A stretch of 64,000 bases of DNA from WTFV01 sp965203525 (GTDB lineage Bacteria > Acidobacteriota > Vicinamibacteria > Vicinamibacterales > UBA8438). The stretch covers positions 434,001 through 498,000 of the forward strand of contig OZ241898.1 in assembly GCA_965203525.1 (NCBI GenBank), written 5' to 3'. Within the stretch, counting starts at the first letter, position 1. The number at the start of each line of letters is the position of its first letter. This document shows, one piece after another, positions 56,234-64,000 of this stretch. Below the pieces are notes generated by a model. That model saw nothing but the letters and a program-made list of their open reading frames with translations, had not been told where the DNA came from and made no database searches. Position numbers and translations under genes: made by a program.

Positions 56234-56400
56234 GTGTCGAGCGACGTTGGAGCGAGTGTATCACGGGGCGTCCGGGCGCCTGCCGGCGCTCGCGGGCCTT
56301 CGCGTCCTGCCCGTTGGCCACCGCGGGCGGTGATCGCCTGGCAGGCCGGCGGCTTAATTTTGAGCGATGCATCAGCCGCGAGATGTGATACGATGCCTGC
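56234..56400. repeat. Upstream box and 5' flank of GT4 copy 2
   Basis: Box gtgtcgagcgacgttggagc...cgtccggg (56234-56276) continues as ~120 bases (cctgccggcgctcg..., aggccggcggctta..., gagatgtgatac) that also follow copy 4 (62150-62275). The end holds an extended -10-like tgatacgat (56386-56394) six bases before ATG 56401, suggesting a leaderless gene there. Confidence 0.85.
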
Positions 56401-56685
56401 ATGACGGAGCTGCAGGGCGTGCTGACCAGCGCGGGGCTGGTGGCCGTGCTCATGGGGCTGATCTGGCGGATGTTCGTGCACTTTGACGCGAAGAACGAGC
56501 AGGCGCACGCGGCCATCGACGACCGCGCCGAGCGGCGAGCCGAAGCGCAACGGGCCGCGCTGGAATCCATCGCGCGCGACGTGTCGTTCCTGGCCGGCCG
56601 GCCGGCCGAAAGCGACCGGCAGGCCGAACGCGCCACTGGCGGGTGTTTCGTGCATTTCGACGCGAAGTCTTGTTACACGAGCTGA
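56401..56685 (+). CDS. Small single-helix membrane protein
   Basis: 94 residues. Helix GVLTSAGLVAVLMGLIWRMF then FVHFDAKNEQAHAAIDDRAE, a charged helix and ARDVSFLAGRPAESDRQAER. The tail FVHFDAKSC repeats the middle motif, showing that an internal duplication or fusion made the current C-terminus. Fragments of this gene occur at 40028-40145 and 57591-57665. Similar in layout (anchor plus short coil) to proteins A and B at 46-47 kb. Unknown role. Confidence 0.6.
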   Translation: MTELQGVLTSAGLVAVLMGLIWRMFVHFDAKNEQAHAAIDDRAERRAEAQRAALESIARDVSFLAGRPAESDRQAERATGGCFVHFDAKSCYTS

Positions 56686-56718
56686 TGACACTGGCCCCAC
56701 GCGAAGGGAGGATCCACG

Positions 56719-57459
56719 ATGACCAAGGTCGCCCATCCGCTTCGATTCGCGTTGGCACTTCTCACCGCGGTCGCTATCCCGATGCCGCTCCTGGCTCAGT
56801 CCGACTGTCATGTCGACGAGCTATCCCGGGACGACGACGGCGGACAGCGCCGGCTTGCAGTCAGGGGCGACACAGGCTGGCAGTTCTTCAGGCCAAGCGC
56901 CGACGCCCTCACGCATGCCATCGAAGTGGGCGGACTCCAGGAGCTGTGCGTGGCCTGGGAGGCGCCACCGTACCAGAGAAGAAGTCGCCAGATCGTTTAC
57001 GTCAGCACCCAATACCTCGACGACAACCAGCCGATTTGGCTGGTCCGCAACAATCAGGCTGTCGGTATTCCGTTCCTCGGGAGGCTGCTTGGCGACTGGA
57101 GTCGCGAAGCGGACGCTTCGGGCACCGACCCTGACCAAGCCTTCAAGGAGTTTCACCATCTCTCCGGCGATCCCGACGCCGCCCGGTGGAAGAACCTTAT
57201 CGACTGGCACAACACATCGGCTTGGCTGCCCAATCAGGCGAGCTATGAGTTGGTGCGTGTCGCAATCGACTTGGCCGGCCTTCCCTACGGTACGGAGCGG
57301 CTGCTAATGCTTCAGGGAAATCGGCCGCTCACGTCGTGGATACCGTTCACGACCCATGTCCCGTCCAAACAGGACGAGCTCCGTGTCGCGGTTTCCTACA
57401 GCGGCGATCTCGAAGGATCCGGGCCACGTGTCTACCAGTACGTGTTCGAAGCTCGGTAG
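56719..57459 (+). CDS. Secreted protein of unknown family, tandem copy 1
   Basis: 246 residues; ribosome-binding site gaagggagg. Signal peptide (RFALALLTAVAIPMPLLAQS) with one early Cys after it (SDCHVDELSR). Mature protein is mixed alpha/beta with AVRGDTGWQFFRPSADALTH, RQIVYVSTQYLDDNQPIWLV and HHLSGDPDAARWKNLIDWHN. No known motif recognised. It is about 90% identical to the gene at 57699, so the pair arose by recent tandem duplication. Confidence 0.75.
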   Translation: MTKVAHPLRFALALLTAVAIPMPLLAQSDCHVDELSRDDDGGQRRLAVRGDTGWQFFRPSADALTHAIEVGGLQELCVAWEAPPYQRRSRQIVYVSTQYLDDNQPIWLVRNNQAVGIPFLGRLLGDWSREADASGTDPDQAFKEFHHLSGDPDAARWKNLIDWHNTSAWLPNQASYELVRVAIDLAGLPYGTERLLMLQGNRPLTSWIPFTTHVPSKQDELRVAVSYSGDLEGSGPRVYQYVFEAR

Positions 57460-57465
57460 ATGACC

Positions 57466-57508
57466 ATGCCTGGCGCCAGGATCGAGACCGTCTGGACAAT
57501 ACTGAACG
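57466..57508 (+). pseudogene. 5' remnant of the 168-residue membrane protein gene
   Basis: atgcctggcgccaggatcga and the next ~23 bases match the start of the gene at 58452 (MPG.RIETV.TILN) and then break off at a GT4 fragment. It shows that the whole three-gene unit was once duplicated. Confidence 0.8.
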
Positions 57509-57590
57509 TGTTCGTTCCGCTCGTCCCGCGGGGACACCAGGATGTCGCAGGCGGCCAGGAAGGCAGGAATCTCGTGCGCCGGGCGGGGAC
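57509..57590 (-). pseudogene. GT4 minifragment (copy 5)
   Basis: About 80 bases matching GT4 copy 1 around 47426-47507 (reverse-strand text RPAHEIPAFLAACDILVSPR), inserted between the two secreted-protein units. It contains small differences and one extra base. Confidence 0.85.
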
Positions 57591-57666
57591 TGGTGCCGTG
57601 CTCATGGAGCTGAGCTGGCGGGTGTTTCGTGCATTTCGACGCGAAGTCCTTGCCTACATGAGCTGA
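57591..57666 (+). pseudogene. Fragment of the small single-helix membrane gene
   Basis: Bases read gtgccgtgctcatggagctg and ggcgggtgtttcgtgcattt, matching the helix region of the 56401 gene and its duplicated tail. The start and most of the gene are missing. Confidence 0.75.
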
Positions 57667-57698
57667 TGACGCTGGCCCACGCGAAGGGAGGATCCACG

Positions 57699-58445
57699 AT
57701 GACCAAGGTCAAACGCTGCGCCCATCCGCTTCGATTCGCGCTGGCGTTTCTCACCGCGGTCGCTATCCCGATGCCGCTCCTGGCTCAGTCCGACTGTCAT
57801 GTCGACGAGCTATCCCGGGACGACGACGGCGGACAGCGCCGGCTTGCAGTCAGGATCGACACAGGCTGGCAGTTCTTCAGGCCAAGCGACGACGCCCTCA
57901 CGCATGCCATCGAAGTGGGTGGACTCCAGGAGCTGTGCATGGCCTGGGAGGCGCCACCGTACGATGGAAGAAGGCGCCAGGTCGTCTACATCAGCACCCA
58001 ATACCGCGACGACCAGCCGATTTGGCTGATCCGTCGCAATCAGGTTGCCGGTATTCCGTTCATCGGGAGGCTGCTTGGCGACTGGAGTCGCGTAGCGGAC
58101 GCTTCGGGCACCGACCCTGACCAAGCCTTCAGGGAGTTTCACCATCTCTCCGGCGATCCCGACGCCGCCCGGTGGCAGAACCTTATCGACTGGCACAACA
58201 CATCGGGTTGGCTGCCTAATCAGGCCAGCTATGAGTTGGTGCGTGTCGCAATCGACTTGGCCGACCTTCCCTACGGTACGGAGCGGCTGCTGACGCTTCG
58301 GGGAAGGCGGTCGTTCACGTCGTGGATACCGTTCATGACCTATGCCCCGTCCAAACAGGACAAGCTCCGTGTCGCGGTTTCCTACAGTGGTGATCTCGAA
58401 GGCCTCGGGCCGCGTGTCGACCAGTACGTGTTCGAAGTTCGGTAG
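57699..58445 (+). CDS. Secreted protein of unknown family, tandem copy 2
   Basis: 248 residues, same signal peptide (RFALAFLTAVAIPMPLLAQS) and the same ribosome-binding context as copy 1. Differences are scattered and conservative (FRPSDDALTHAIEVGGLQEL, RQVVYISTQYRDDQPIWLIR, HHLSGDPDAARWQNLIDWHN), consistent with both copies being under selection. Directly followed by the 168-residue membrane gene. Confidence 0.75.
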   Translation: MTKVKRCAHPLRFALAFLTAVAIPMPLLAQSDCHVDELSRDDDGGQRRLAVRIDTGWQFFRPSDDALTHAIEVGGLQELCMAWEAPPYDGRRRQVVYISTQYRDDQPIWLIRRNQVAGIPFIGRLLGDWSRVADASGTDPDQAFREFHHLSGDPDAARWQNLIDWHNTSGWLPNQASYELVRVAIDLADLPYGTERLLTLRGRRSFTSWIPFMTYAPSKQDKLRVAVSYSGDLEGLGPRVDQYVFEVR

Positions 58446-58451
58446 CTGACC

Positions 58452-58958
58452 ATGCCTGGCACCAGGATCGAGACTGTCCGGACAATACTGAACGCCTTTC
58501 TCGGCCTGTTCACTCAACCGTTCGAACAGGACCTGAGAGCCTCGGTGCAGGCCGCCGCCACTGCGATTTCACTGGCCGGACTAGAAGGTTTGGCGCTGCT
58601 GGTCAGCGGCGGAAGCCGTACGGCGTTGGAGATCGGCGGCTCCAGTTTGGTGCTCGTCCTCGTCTGGATGGCCGTGACCGCTGTCGTCACGAAAGCCGAG
58701 CGTCGGGTGCTGGCGATCGCGCGCAATCTCGGTGTCGTGTCCTTCTGGATCGCGGCCACGCTGGTGTTCATCTTCGCTGTGGAGTTTTTCTTTCCTGGTC
58801 CTTTCAATCAGGGAATCCGCTTCCAGAGCGTGTCGGTCGTGCTCCTGGTCCTGGTTCCCGTGCACATGTTTCGTAACTTGCCCATCGGCTCGGCGTCTTG
58901 GATGACCTTGTTCCTCTGGTTTAGCACGATCACTTTGGCCGGAATAGCCATCAACTGA
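58452..58958 (+). CDS. Four-helix membrane protein of unknown function
   Basis: 168 residues starting 6 bases after the secreted protein stop. Hydrophobic segments: AATAISLAGLEGLALLVSGG, SSLVLVLVWMAVTAVVTKAE, GVVSFWIAATLVFIFAVEFF and SVSVVLLVLVPVHMFRNLPI, with a last helix TLFLWFSTITLAGIAIN. Not recognised. A 5' remnant is also present after the first secreted copy, so it belongs to the duplicated unit. Confidence 0.65.
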   Translation: MPGTRIETVRTILNAFLGLFTQPFEQDLRASVQAAATAISLAGLEGLALLVSGGSRTALEIGGSSLVLVLVWMAVTAVVTKAERRVLAIARNLGVVSFWIAATLVFIFAVEFFFPGPFNQGIRFQSVSVVLLVLVPVHMFRNLPIGSASWMTLFLWFSTITLAGIAIN

Positions 58959-59018
58959 CGTACGGGACGCCCGGCGAAGGGATGTCCGGGCGGAGCTCCA
59001 ACGAGTGACGGGCGGGGG

Positions 59019-59689
59019 CAGGCGGCCAGGAAGGCGGGAATCTCGTGCGCCGGACGCTGCCCGGCGAAGATCAGCGAGCTGCTGACGGTCACCGCTCGCC
59101 GCCCATCACGTTCTTGATCAGGAACGCGCGGTCCCCCGCCCCGAGGGCGACGGCGGTGTCCTGCAGTTCCCGGCAGATGGTGATGACGACCCGCGAGCGG
59201 GTGATCATCGCCGTCTCGATGCGCTCGAACAGCCGCCGGACCAAGCCGGACCGGGTGTAGCCGAAGTTGCCGAGCTGCTGGGGCAGGCTGGAGTGCATGT
59301 CGTACAGGTGGGGCACGCGCAACCGTTTCGCCAGCCACAGGCCGAGCACTCCGGCTTCTTCGTGGGAGTGGATCGCGTCGTACCGGCGGGTGCGCGCCAG
59401 CCGCGCCGCGGTGACGGCCAGCAGCAGGTCGAGCAGGATCTTGACCCCCCGAAGGGCCGATGCGGACGCCGCGCACGAACGGCGGCCTGGGGCAGCGGAA
59501 GATTTCGAGCCGCGGGATCCGCACGTCCCGGCCGAACGGGTAGGTTACCAGATCCACCCGGTAGCCGAGCTCGCAGAGCGCCCGGATGCGGTGGTACTCG
59601 CTGAACGGGGTTCCGCGCGGCTTGAAGAACGGCTCCGGGGCGAGCATCAGGATCCGCGCCGGGGGCTTCGCATTTTGTGTTCGGGACAT
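59019..59689 (-). pseudogene. GT4 glycosyltransferase, copy 3 (deleted and frameshifted)
   Basis: Starts MSRTQNAKPPARILMLAPEP. An extra C near 59447 (ttgacccccc against ttgaccgcc in copy 2) breaks the frame within IGPSAVKILLDLL. The middle of the gene (from VMGG to ...RRRAVTAGSPL) is deleted across a short cgccgcc repeat, and the 3' end is missing. The 5' upstream box is also lost: the sequence diverges right before the start codon. Confidence 0.88.
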
Positions 59690-59784
59690 CCACCCCTCCG
59701 CGTTCCCGCTCTTCCGGGACAGCATAACAGGGGTGCGATCCTTAAAGCAACAGTATTGGGGCTAACGGTTCCATTCGTCGCTGT

Positions 59785-60423
59785 TCAGGGCGACCACCCT
59801 ATATGACCAACAGTCTCAGTCTCGCCGGTCCAGTTTACGATTCGTTCACAGGGGATCTCGGGAAACGCATCAGGATCGCTTGTGACGACGCCGAATACCT
59901 GAGAGTCCAGAGGGGCAGAAATTGTGCCCTGCCGTGGTGTGGGCAGACTGTCTGCTCTTTTGAGCAGGTGGCCCTTAAGCTCATCGATAAGCTCATCGAT
60001 TACATCAGCTTCAGCGAGAATTTCCAAACTTTCTGGCAACGAGTGGATGTCAGGTACTGGTTCGCCACCCCGGTCGCCAGTGGCTACCCTGGCTGGCTCG
60101 ATCACGTAGTACTCTCCATCGAGATTTGAACCTATACTCACGTTCCCATCTTCTTCAAAAACATCCTGAAAAACATCATCTTGCTGGCTCTCGTTCAGAT
60201 GATTTAACTCGTGGAAACAGCGGACATCGGCTGTTCGAGCCTCCGTTGGATCGAGGAAGGCGTCAGTCGAGAGTCGGATCCAAGAGAAGAAGCCGAAGCG
60301 GTGGTATTTGCCGACATTCAGTGCATGCGTCTCGAACTCTTGGCCACCGGCGACGGGCGGCAAGACAACGGTGAACCATGCCACCAGCAACGGAACTAGA
60401 GATGACGCTCGCGTCGAATTCAT
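59785..60423 (-). CDS. Secreted acidic protein of unknown function
   Basis: 212 residues from ATG 60423 that overlaps the upstream stop (ATGA). Signal peptide (SSLVPLLVAWFTVVLPPVAG). Mature protein is acidic: DDVFQDVFEEDGNVSIGSNL, SLEILAEADVIDELIDELKG, and others. No known motif. AT-richer than the neighbourhood. Confidence 0.65.
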   Translation of the reverse strand: MNSTRASSLVPLLVAWFTVVLPPVAGGQEFETHALNVGKYHRFGFFSWIRLSTDAFLDPTEARTADVRCFHELNHLNESQQDDVFQDVFEEDGNVSIGSNLDGEYYVIEPARVATGDRGGEPVPDIHSLPESLEILAEADVIDELIDELKGHLLKRADSLPTPRQGTISAPLDSQVFGVVTSDPDAFPEIPCERIVNWTGETETVGHIGWSP

Positions 60424-60869
60424 GGGAACAACTCTGGGGACAACCTGTTCAACGTACGAAGCAAACTCACCACTCCCAACAGGATCGACGGCACCTTGAA
60501 CCCACCGAACAAATAGTCTTGCTCCGTATGCATCCGCGCAACCGCGACATAGCAAATCATAACTATGTACGCACTGAAGATTGTAAATAGGGTGAGATAG
60601 TACCTAAACGAGCTCACTGATCCGTCTAACACTGCCGTTGGCCAAGTCGCAAGAAGGGCTACGAAGAGATACGGCGTTGATCCAACCAATGCACACAGCC
60701 ATCGAACGGACGCACTCGGAACAGTGAAGACGATCATCTGGCTACGGTGATGCTTCTTTCGTAGAAAACAATCGCACTCCGGTACAAGATCGGAGACTGG
60801 GCCTTCTCGCTTGGATGGTTTAACTGGCGCCGCCGCGCCCAGAGACCAGCGACCGTATCGCTTCATCAT
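60420..60869 (-). CDS. Membrane protein with two to three helices, unknown
   Basis: 149 residues from the ATG at 60869 (MMKRYGRWSLGAAAPVKPSK). Basic N-terminus, then helices WLCALVGSTPYLFVALLATW, YYLTLFTIFSAYIVMICYVA and VPSILLGVVSLLRTLN. It forms a two-gene operon with the secreted protein downstream (4-base overlap). Base composition is clearly lower in GC than the flanks, so it was probably acquired. Confidence 0.6.
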   Translation of the reverse strand: MMKRYGRWSLGAAAPVKPSKREGPVSDLVPECDCFLRKKHHRSQMIVFTVPSASVRWLCALVGSTPYLFVALLATWPTAVLDGSVSSFRYYLTLFTIFSAYIVMICYVAVARMHTEQDYLFGGFKVPSILLGVVSLLRTLNRLSPELFP

Positions 60870-60984
60870 CTCGCCGAGCGTACTCGCTCGTCGGGGCGCT
60901 GTCAAGTGGAGCAGCCACCACAAGAAGATGCCGGCTGATGGGTTCCGCCCCGCTACGGCACGGCCGGTTGTCACTGCGCCCGGC

Positions 60985-61296
60985 CGGATGACCGTGCGCC
61001 GGACGCTGTCCGGCGAAGATCAGCGGGCTGCCGGTCGTCACCGCCCGCCGCCGCGCGTCCTCGACCTGATCCCGCGTGCCGCCGACGACGAGGACGCGTG
61101 CGCGGGGATGCGTGCCCGCCGAGCACGGCCGCCGTGTCGAACAGCAGATCGAGCCCCTGGCAGGGCTCGAAGGTGCCGGTGTACAGCACCACCGGCTGGC
61201 CGGGGCGCAGGCCGTAGCGCGCCCGCAATTCGGCCGGCGGGAACGAACCGCCGCCTTCGACGTCGCCGCCCATCACGTTCTCGATCAGGGACGCGC
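60985..61296 (-). pseudogene. GT4 copy 4, detached middle fragment
   Basis: Matches the central GT4 segment: SLIENVMGGDVEGGGSFPPA, ELRARYGLRPGQPVVLYTGT, EPCQGLDLLFDTAAVLGG, then a frameshift, and text up to RQPADLRRTASGAR. Its 5' side joins the signal-peptide frame at 61405 in phase. Confidence 0.85.
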
Positions 61297-61405
61297 GCAG
61301 TTCAGCCGGGATGCAGCGCCCGTCGAATGCAGCGGGGATTTCGCCACGGGCTGCTTGGGCGCCGGCAACGAAAAGGAACGCTACGCCGAGGGTGGACAGA
61401 GTCAT
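61297..61405 (-). pseudogene. Signal peptide and start of a lost secreted gene, fused in frame to GT4
   Basis: ATG 61405 begins MTLSTLGVAFLFVAGAQAAR then GEIPAAFDGRCIPAELRA, a clear signal peptide and mature start, followed immediately in the same frame by GT4 text. A related fragment is at 38766-38821. The ribosome-binding region and the TTGACA promoter upstream (61462-61490) are intact. Confidence 0.75.
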
Positions 61406-61461
61406 GTTCGTTTCTCGTCGTTCCAGTTTGTCCGAGCAACCCCGCCACCCGCGACAACACT

Positions 61462-61490
61462 ACCGTAAACAACCCAAATTGCCGTGTCAA
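61462..61490 (-). promoter_or_regulatory. Sigma-70-type promoter upstream of the chimeric frame
   Basis: On the reverse strand TTGACA (61490-61485), a 17-base spacer, then TACGGT (61467-61462). The same 43-base block precedes the fdnG fragment at 44291-44334. Confidence 0.6.
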
Positions 61491-61550
61491 GTCGGGGCGT
61501 TTCGGTTCGGTTCAGATTGTCGCCAACCCCTTTGCGCCCGGCCGGATGAC

Positions 61551-62041
61551 CGGCGGCACGAGCAGGGCGGTGCCGGCATCGAGCACCTGGGTGTGCGTTC
61601 GCAGGTCGGTCGCCACGAGTTGCCGAGCTGCTGGGGCAGGCTGGAGTGCATGTCGTACAGGTGGGGCACGCGCAACCGCTTCGCCAGCCACAGGCCGAGG
61701 ACTCCGGCTTCCTCGTGGGAGTGGATCGCGTCGTACCGGCGGGTGCGCGCCAGCCGCGCCGCGGTGACGGCCAGCAGCAGGTCGAGCAGGATCTTGACCG
61801 CCGAGGGGCCGATGCGGACGCCGCGCACGAACGGCGGCCTGGGGCAGCGGAAGATCTCGAGCCCCGGGATCCGCACGTCCCGGCCGAACGGGTAGGTCAC
61901 CAGATCCACCCGGTAGCCGAGCTCGCAGAGCGCCCGGATGCGGTGGTACTCGCTGAACGGGGTTCCGCGCGGCTCGAAGAACGGCTCCGGGGCGAGCATC
62001 AGGATCCGCGCCGGGGGCTTCGCATTTCTTTCGGCGGCCAC
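61551..62041 (-). pseudogene. GT4 copy 4, N-terminal part joined to a C-terminal scrap
   Basis: GTG 62041 start and KPPARILMLAPEPFFEPRGT to PHLYDMHSSLPQQLGN (61618-62041). It then jumps to ~67 bases of the GT4 C-terminal region (reverse-strand WRPTCERTPRCSMPAPPCSC, out of frame; normally LRTHTQVLDAGTALLVPP). The middle is at 60985-61296, so this copy was internally rearranged. Confidence 0.88.
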
Positions 62042-62106
62042 GGCGGGGGGCAGGGATGACTTCGGTCCGGCGCGGGTGTATCCACCAAGCCCGCCCGCAT
62101 CAATGC

Positions 62107-62275
62107 GTGTCGAGCGACATTGGCACGAGTGTATCACGGGGCGTCCGGGCGCCTGCCGGCGCTCGAGGGCCTCGAAATCCTGCCGGTTGGCCGCCGCGGG
62201 CGGTGCTCGCCTGGCAGGCCGGCGGCTTACTTCTTGAGCGAAGCATCAGCCACGAGATGTGATACACTCACATCG
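62107..62275. repeat. Upstream box and 5' flank of GT4 copy 4
   Basis: Box gtgtcgagcgacattggcac...cgtccggg (62107-62149) followed by the same ~120-base flank as at 56277-56400, ending in gagatgtgatacact. The small membrane gene that follows in the copy 2 context is absent here. Confidence 0.85.
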
Positions 62276-62381
62276 ACTGCTGCGACCCGTCGTCACGTGT
62301 CGTGCCCATCGCCATGCCGTCAGTGTAGAATAGCAGAGCCGTCGTGTCGATCCCGGAATGCCCGACTTTCACCACGGGCTG

Positions 62382-63035
62382 TTACGGCTCTTCTGCCCTC
62401 ACCTTTATCCGAACCCTTGCCGCCACTGTGCCGCCGTCGCTGGTTGCTGCAATCCACGGTGATTCTCCTTGACAGCTCGACGCGTTTTTGCACGTGAGTG
62501 GAATGTCGACGTCGCCGTACAGAAGCGAGGCGACCAGATCGTCGGGGTCCGGCCAGTCTAGTTCATAGACGTGCATGGAGACACCGTTGATGGTTTCGAC
62601 ACCGATGGCCTCGCAGATCACGCTGGTAGAATAGGTATAGGAAGCGTACTTCCTCGCGTTGTCCGGAATGGCCCTCTGTGCCGTGCAACGCTCGTCGTTA
62701 TAGTACCAGCAGTTCGGTTTCGGGTTCCTCCTTGTGCACGACTGCCATTGCTTCTTGTTGTCTATGAGTTTGTGGCCGGCGAACTGGTCGGCGTCTCGAA
62801 CGCCTCCGGCGTTCGAGACGACCCCCCAGTTTCCCCAGCCGTTGCCGTAGTCATCCGGCCAGTGAGCCCCGGAGCACTCCACGTTGACGTCTCCCGGCAC
62901 TCGGCGTTGGTCGTTGTAGAAGTCGACGACCACCCGGCACTCGGCGATGGCATCTGCCGGGATGGACAACAACACGACGGCGGCCACGACGAGACCAACG
63001 ACCAGGCGCGACACCGAGCGGAATTGCGTGCGCAT
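62382..63035 (-). CDS. Secreted cysteine-rich protein, unknown function
   Basis: 217 residues from ATG 63035, with a very strong ribosome-binding site (aaaggaggagg). Signal peptide SRLVVGLVVAAVVLLSIPAD then AIAECRVVVDFYND. Eight or so cysteines in the mature part (CRVVVDFY, VNVECSGAHW, SCTRRNPKPNCWYY, DERCTAQRA, SVICEAIG, LTCKNASSCQG) suggest disulfide bonding. Near the C-terminus is a beta-rich SDGGTVAARVRIKVRAEEP. Not recognised. Confidence 0.75.
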   Translation of the reverse strand: MRTQFRSVSRLVVGLVVAAVVLLSIPADAIAECRVVVDFYNDQRRVPGDVNVECSGAHWPDDYGNGWGNWGVVSNAGGVRDADQFAGHKLIDNKKQWQSCTRRNPKPNCWYYNDERCTAQRAIPDNARKYASYTYSTSVICEAIGVETINGVSMHVYELDWPDPDDLVASLLYGDVDIPLTCKNASSCQGESPWIAATSDGGTVAARVRIKVRAEEP

Positions 63036-63134
63036 TTCCTCCTCCTTTCTCATGGACTGTTTGAATTCGACCGCGGACCGTTTCATCATTCACGATCCAC
63101 GCATCCGATGGTTCCCGCCGCTCGTGCCCCCCAC

Positions 63135-64000
63135 TCACGGCAGCGTGAGGACGACATCCTCCTGCTCCCCCGGGGCGATCGTGATGGTCGTCGGAGCCGA
63201 ACGCCGACCGTCGAGTTCCGCCTGAAGATATATCGGGATGTTGGGCACCAAACCATGAAGTGCAAACTCGCCGCCGGCGGCGGTCAGCAGCCGGCCGCCG
63301 ACGAACCCTTCAAGGATGCCCGACTCCACCAAGTCGGGGTACGTCGCGCTCACGAGCGCCCCGGTCACCGCGGCTCCCGCCGCGTCTTGGACGTGGCCCG
63401 TCGCCCGAGCTTCCCGTAGCAGGCTGATCGGGGCGACGTGATCCTTGCCGCTTTCGACGGTGATGCTGCCGATATACGGTGCGAAGCCCGCCGAACGCGC
63501 CGTCACCAGCGCCGGCCCCGGCGGCAGGTCGTCGACCGTGAACGCGCCGTCCTCGGCGTTCACCGTGTGCGACACGAAGTTCCCGGGGTGCTGGACCATC
63601 ACGGTGACGATGGCCGTCAGGGGCTGGTTGTTCACTCGGGCGCTCACGGTGCCTCGGACGATCGCCGGCGGCACGAGCTCCACCCGCAATGAAGTTACGC
63701 TGGGCGACCACTTCCGGCGGGCGACGCCGAAATCATCTCCCGCGGTGACGGTCACCACGCCCAGGCGGCCGGCCAGAAACTCGAAGTTGCCGTTCGCATC
63801 GGTCTCCTTCGTCTGCGGCACCTGCCCGCTCTCGACGTACTGCACGCGGGCGTTCGCCACGGGCTGCTGGGTCGCCGCCGCCACCACGGTCCCGCTCACT
63901 TTCTGCACGTTGTGCTTCGCCGCGTCGTCGCCCTCGCCGGGCAGTCGCGGGCGCCGCCGGGCGGAATCCGCGTGATATGCATTGCGCTTCGCCGCGTCCT
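63135..64000 (-). CDS. CarboxypepD_reg-repeat protein, partial at window edge
   Basis: The frame is open from its stop at 63135 to the window edge, so the N-terminus lies outside; an internal GTG at 63908 is unlikely to be the start. Three beta-sandwich repeats of the carboxypeptidase-regulatory type: VSGTVVAAATQQPVANARVQ ... TDANGNFEFL, VRGTVSARVNNQPLTAIVTV ... EDGAFTVDDLPPGP, and ATGHVQDAAGAAVTGALVSA ... GEFALHGLVP. Such repeats occur in large outer-membrane or extracellular proteins. The region near 63920-63998 contains two near-copies of DAAK(R/H)N. Confidence 0.8.
   Translation of the reverse strand, partial: DAAKRNAYHADSARRRPRLPGEGDDAAKHNVQKVSGTVVAAATQQPVANARVQYVESGQVPQTKETDANGNFEFLAGRLGVVTVTAGDDFGVARRKWSPSVTSLRVELVPPAIVRGTVSARVNNQPLTAIVTVMVQHPGNFVSHTVNAEDGAFTVDDLPPGPALVTARSAGFAPYIGSITVESGKDHVAPISLLREARATGHVQDAAGAAVTGALVSATYPDLVESGILEGFVGGRLLTAAGGEFALHGLVPNIPIYLQAELDGRRSAPTTITIAPGEQEDVVLTLP

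Overview
The window reads as chromosome from a GC-rich Gram-negative bacterium. Evidence for this: a System I (Ccm) cytochrome c maturation operon, several secreted outer-membrane-type proteins and lipoproteins, and aromatic amino acid genes. The combination of DciA, Maf, Ccm and many secreted beta-barrels, with GC-rich codon use, would fit Acidobacteriota (Vicinamibacteria-like). That placement is inference only; no rRNA or tRNA gene is visible.

Positions 1-26.5 kb are ordinary chromosome: a beta-propeller protein, a DUF697 membrane protein, a thiolase, dciA, and then maf. A two-gene ATPase/DUF4276 cassette sits between dciA and maf and is flanked by a 53-bp direct repeat. Next comes a ccm operon (ccmE, a ccmF-ccmH fusion, a CcmI-like protein, an unknown membrane protein, ccmA, ccmB, ccmC, ccmD, a small membrane protein), then aroK and aroA (reverse strand), an RsbW-like kinase, an inositol-phosphatase, and cell-envelope genes: barrels, DedA-like, GT2, AlgX-like, SGNH lipoprotein, GT39-like. 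Many gene ends and junctions here carry spaced 30-75 bp duplications.

Positions 27-38.7 kb hold a surface-polysaccharide cluster (deacetylase, GT2, GT4, flippase, epimerase), a repeat-containing lipoprotein, a decayed IS3, a GlpD-like oxidase and another GT4.

Positions 38.9-64 kb are a mosaic of broken and mobile DNA. A formate dehydrogenase operon survives only as the fdnG 3' end and the fdnH 5' end, with a membrane pentapeptide-repeat gene lying between them. Two nearly identical 1760-bp IS1380-type elements each split a host gene, and removing the element plus one 4-bp target duplication restores each reading frame exactly. An ISKra4-type element carries a perfect -1 slippery heptamer, and an ISNCY-type element has its transposase split at an A7 run. 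Between 47 and 62 kb one GT4 glycosyltransferase gene is present as at least five full or partial, frameshifted or deleted copies, all on the reverse strand. Small membrane and secreted cargo genes of unknown function are spliced between the copies, and a shared upstream box recurs four times. The window ends inside a CarboxypepD_reg-repeat gene.
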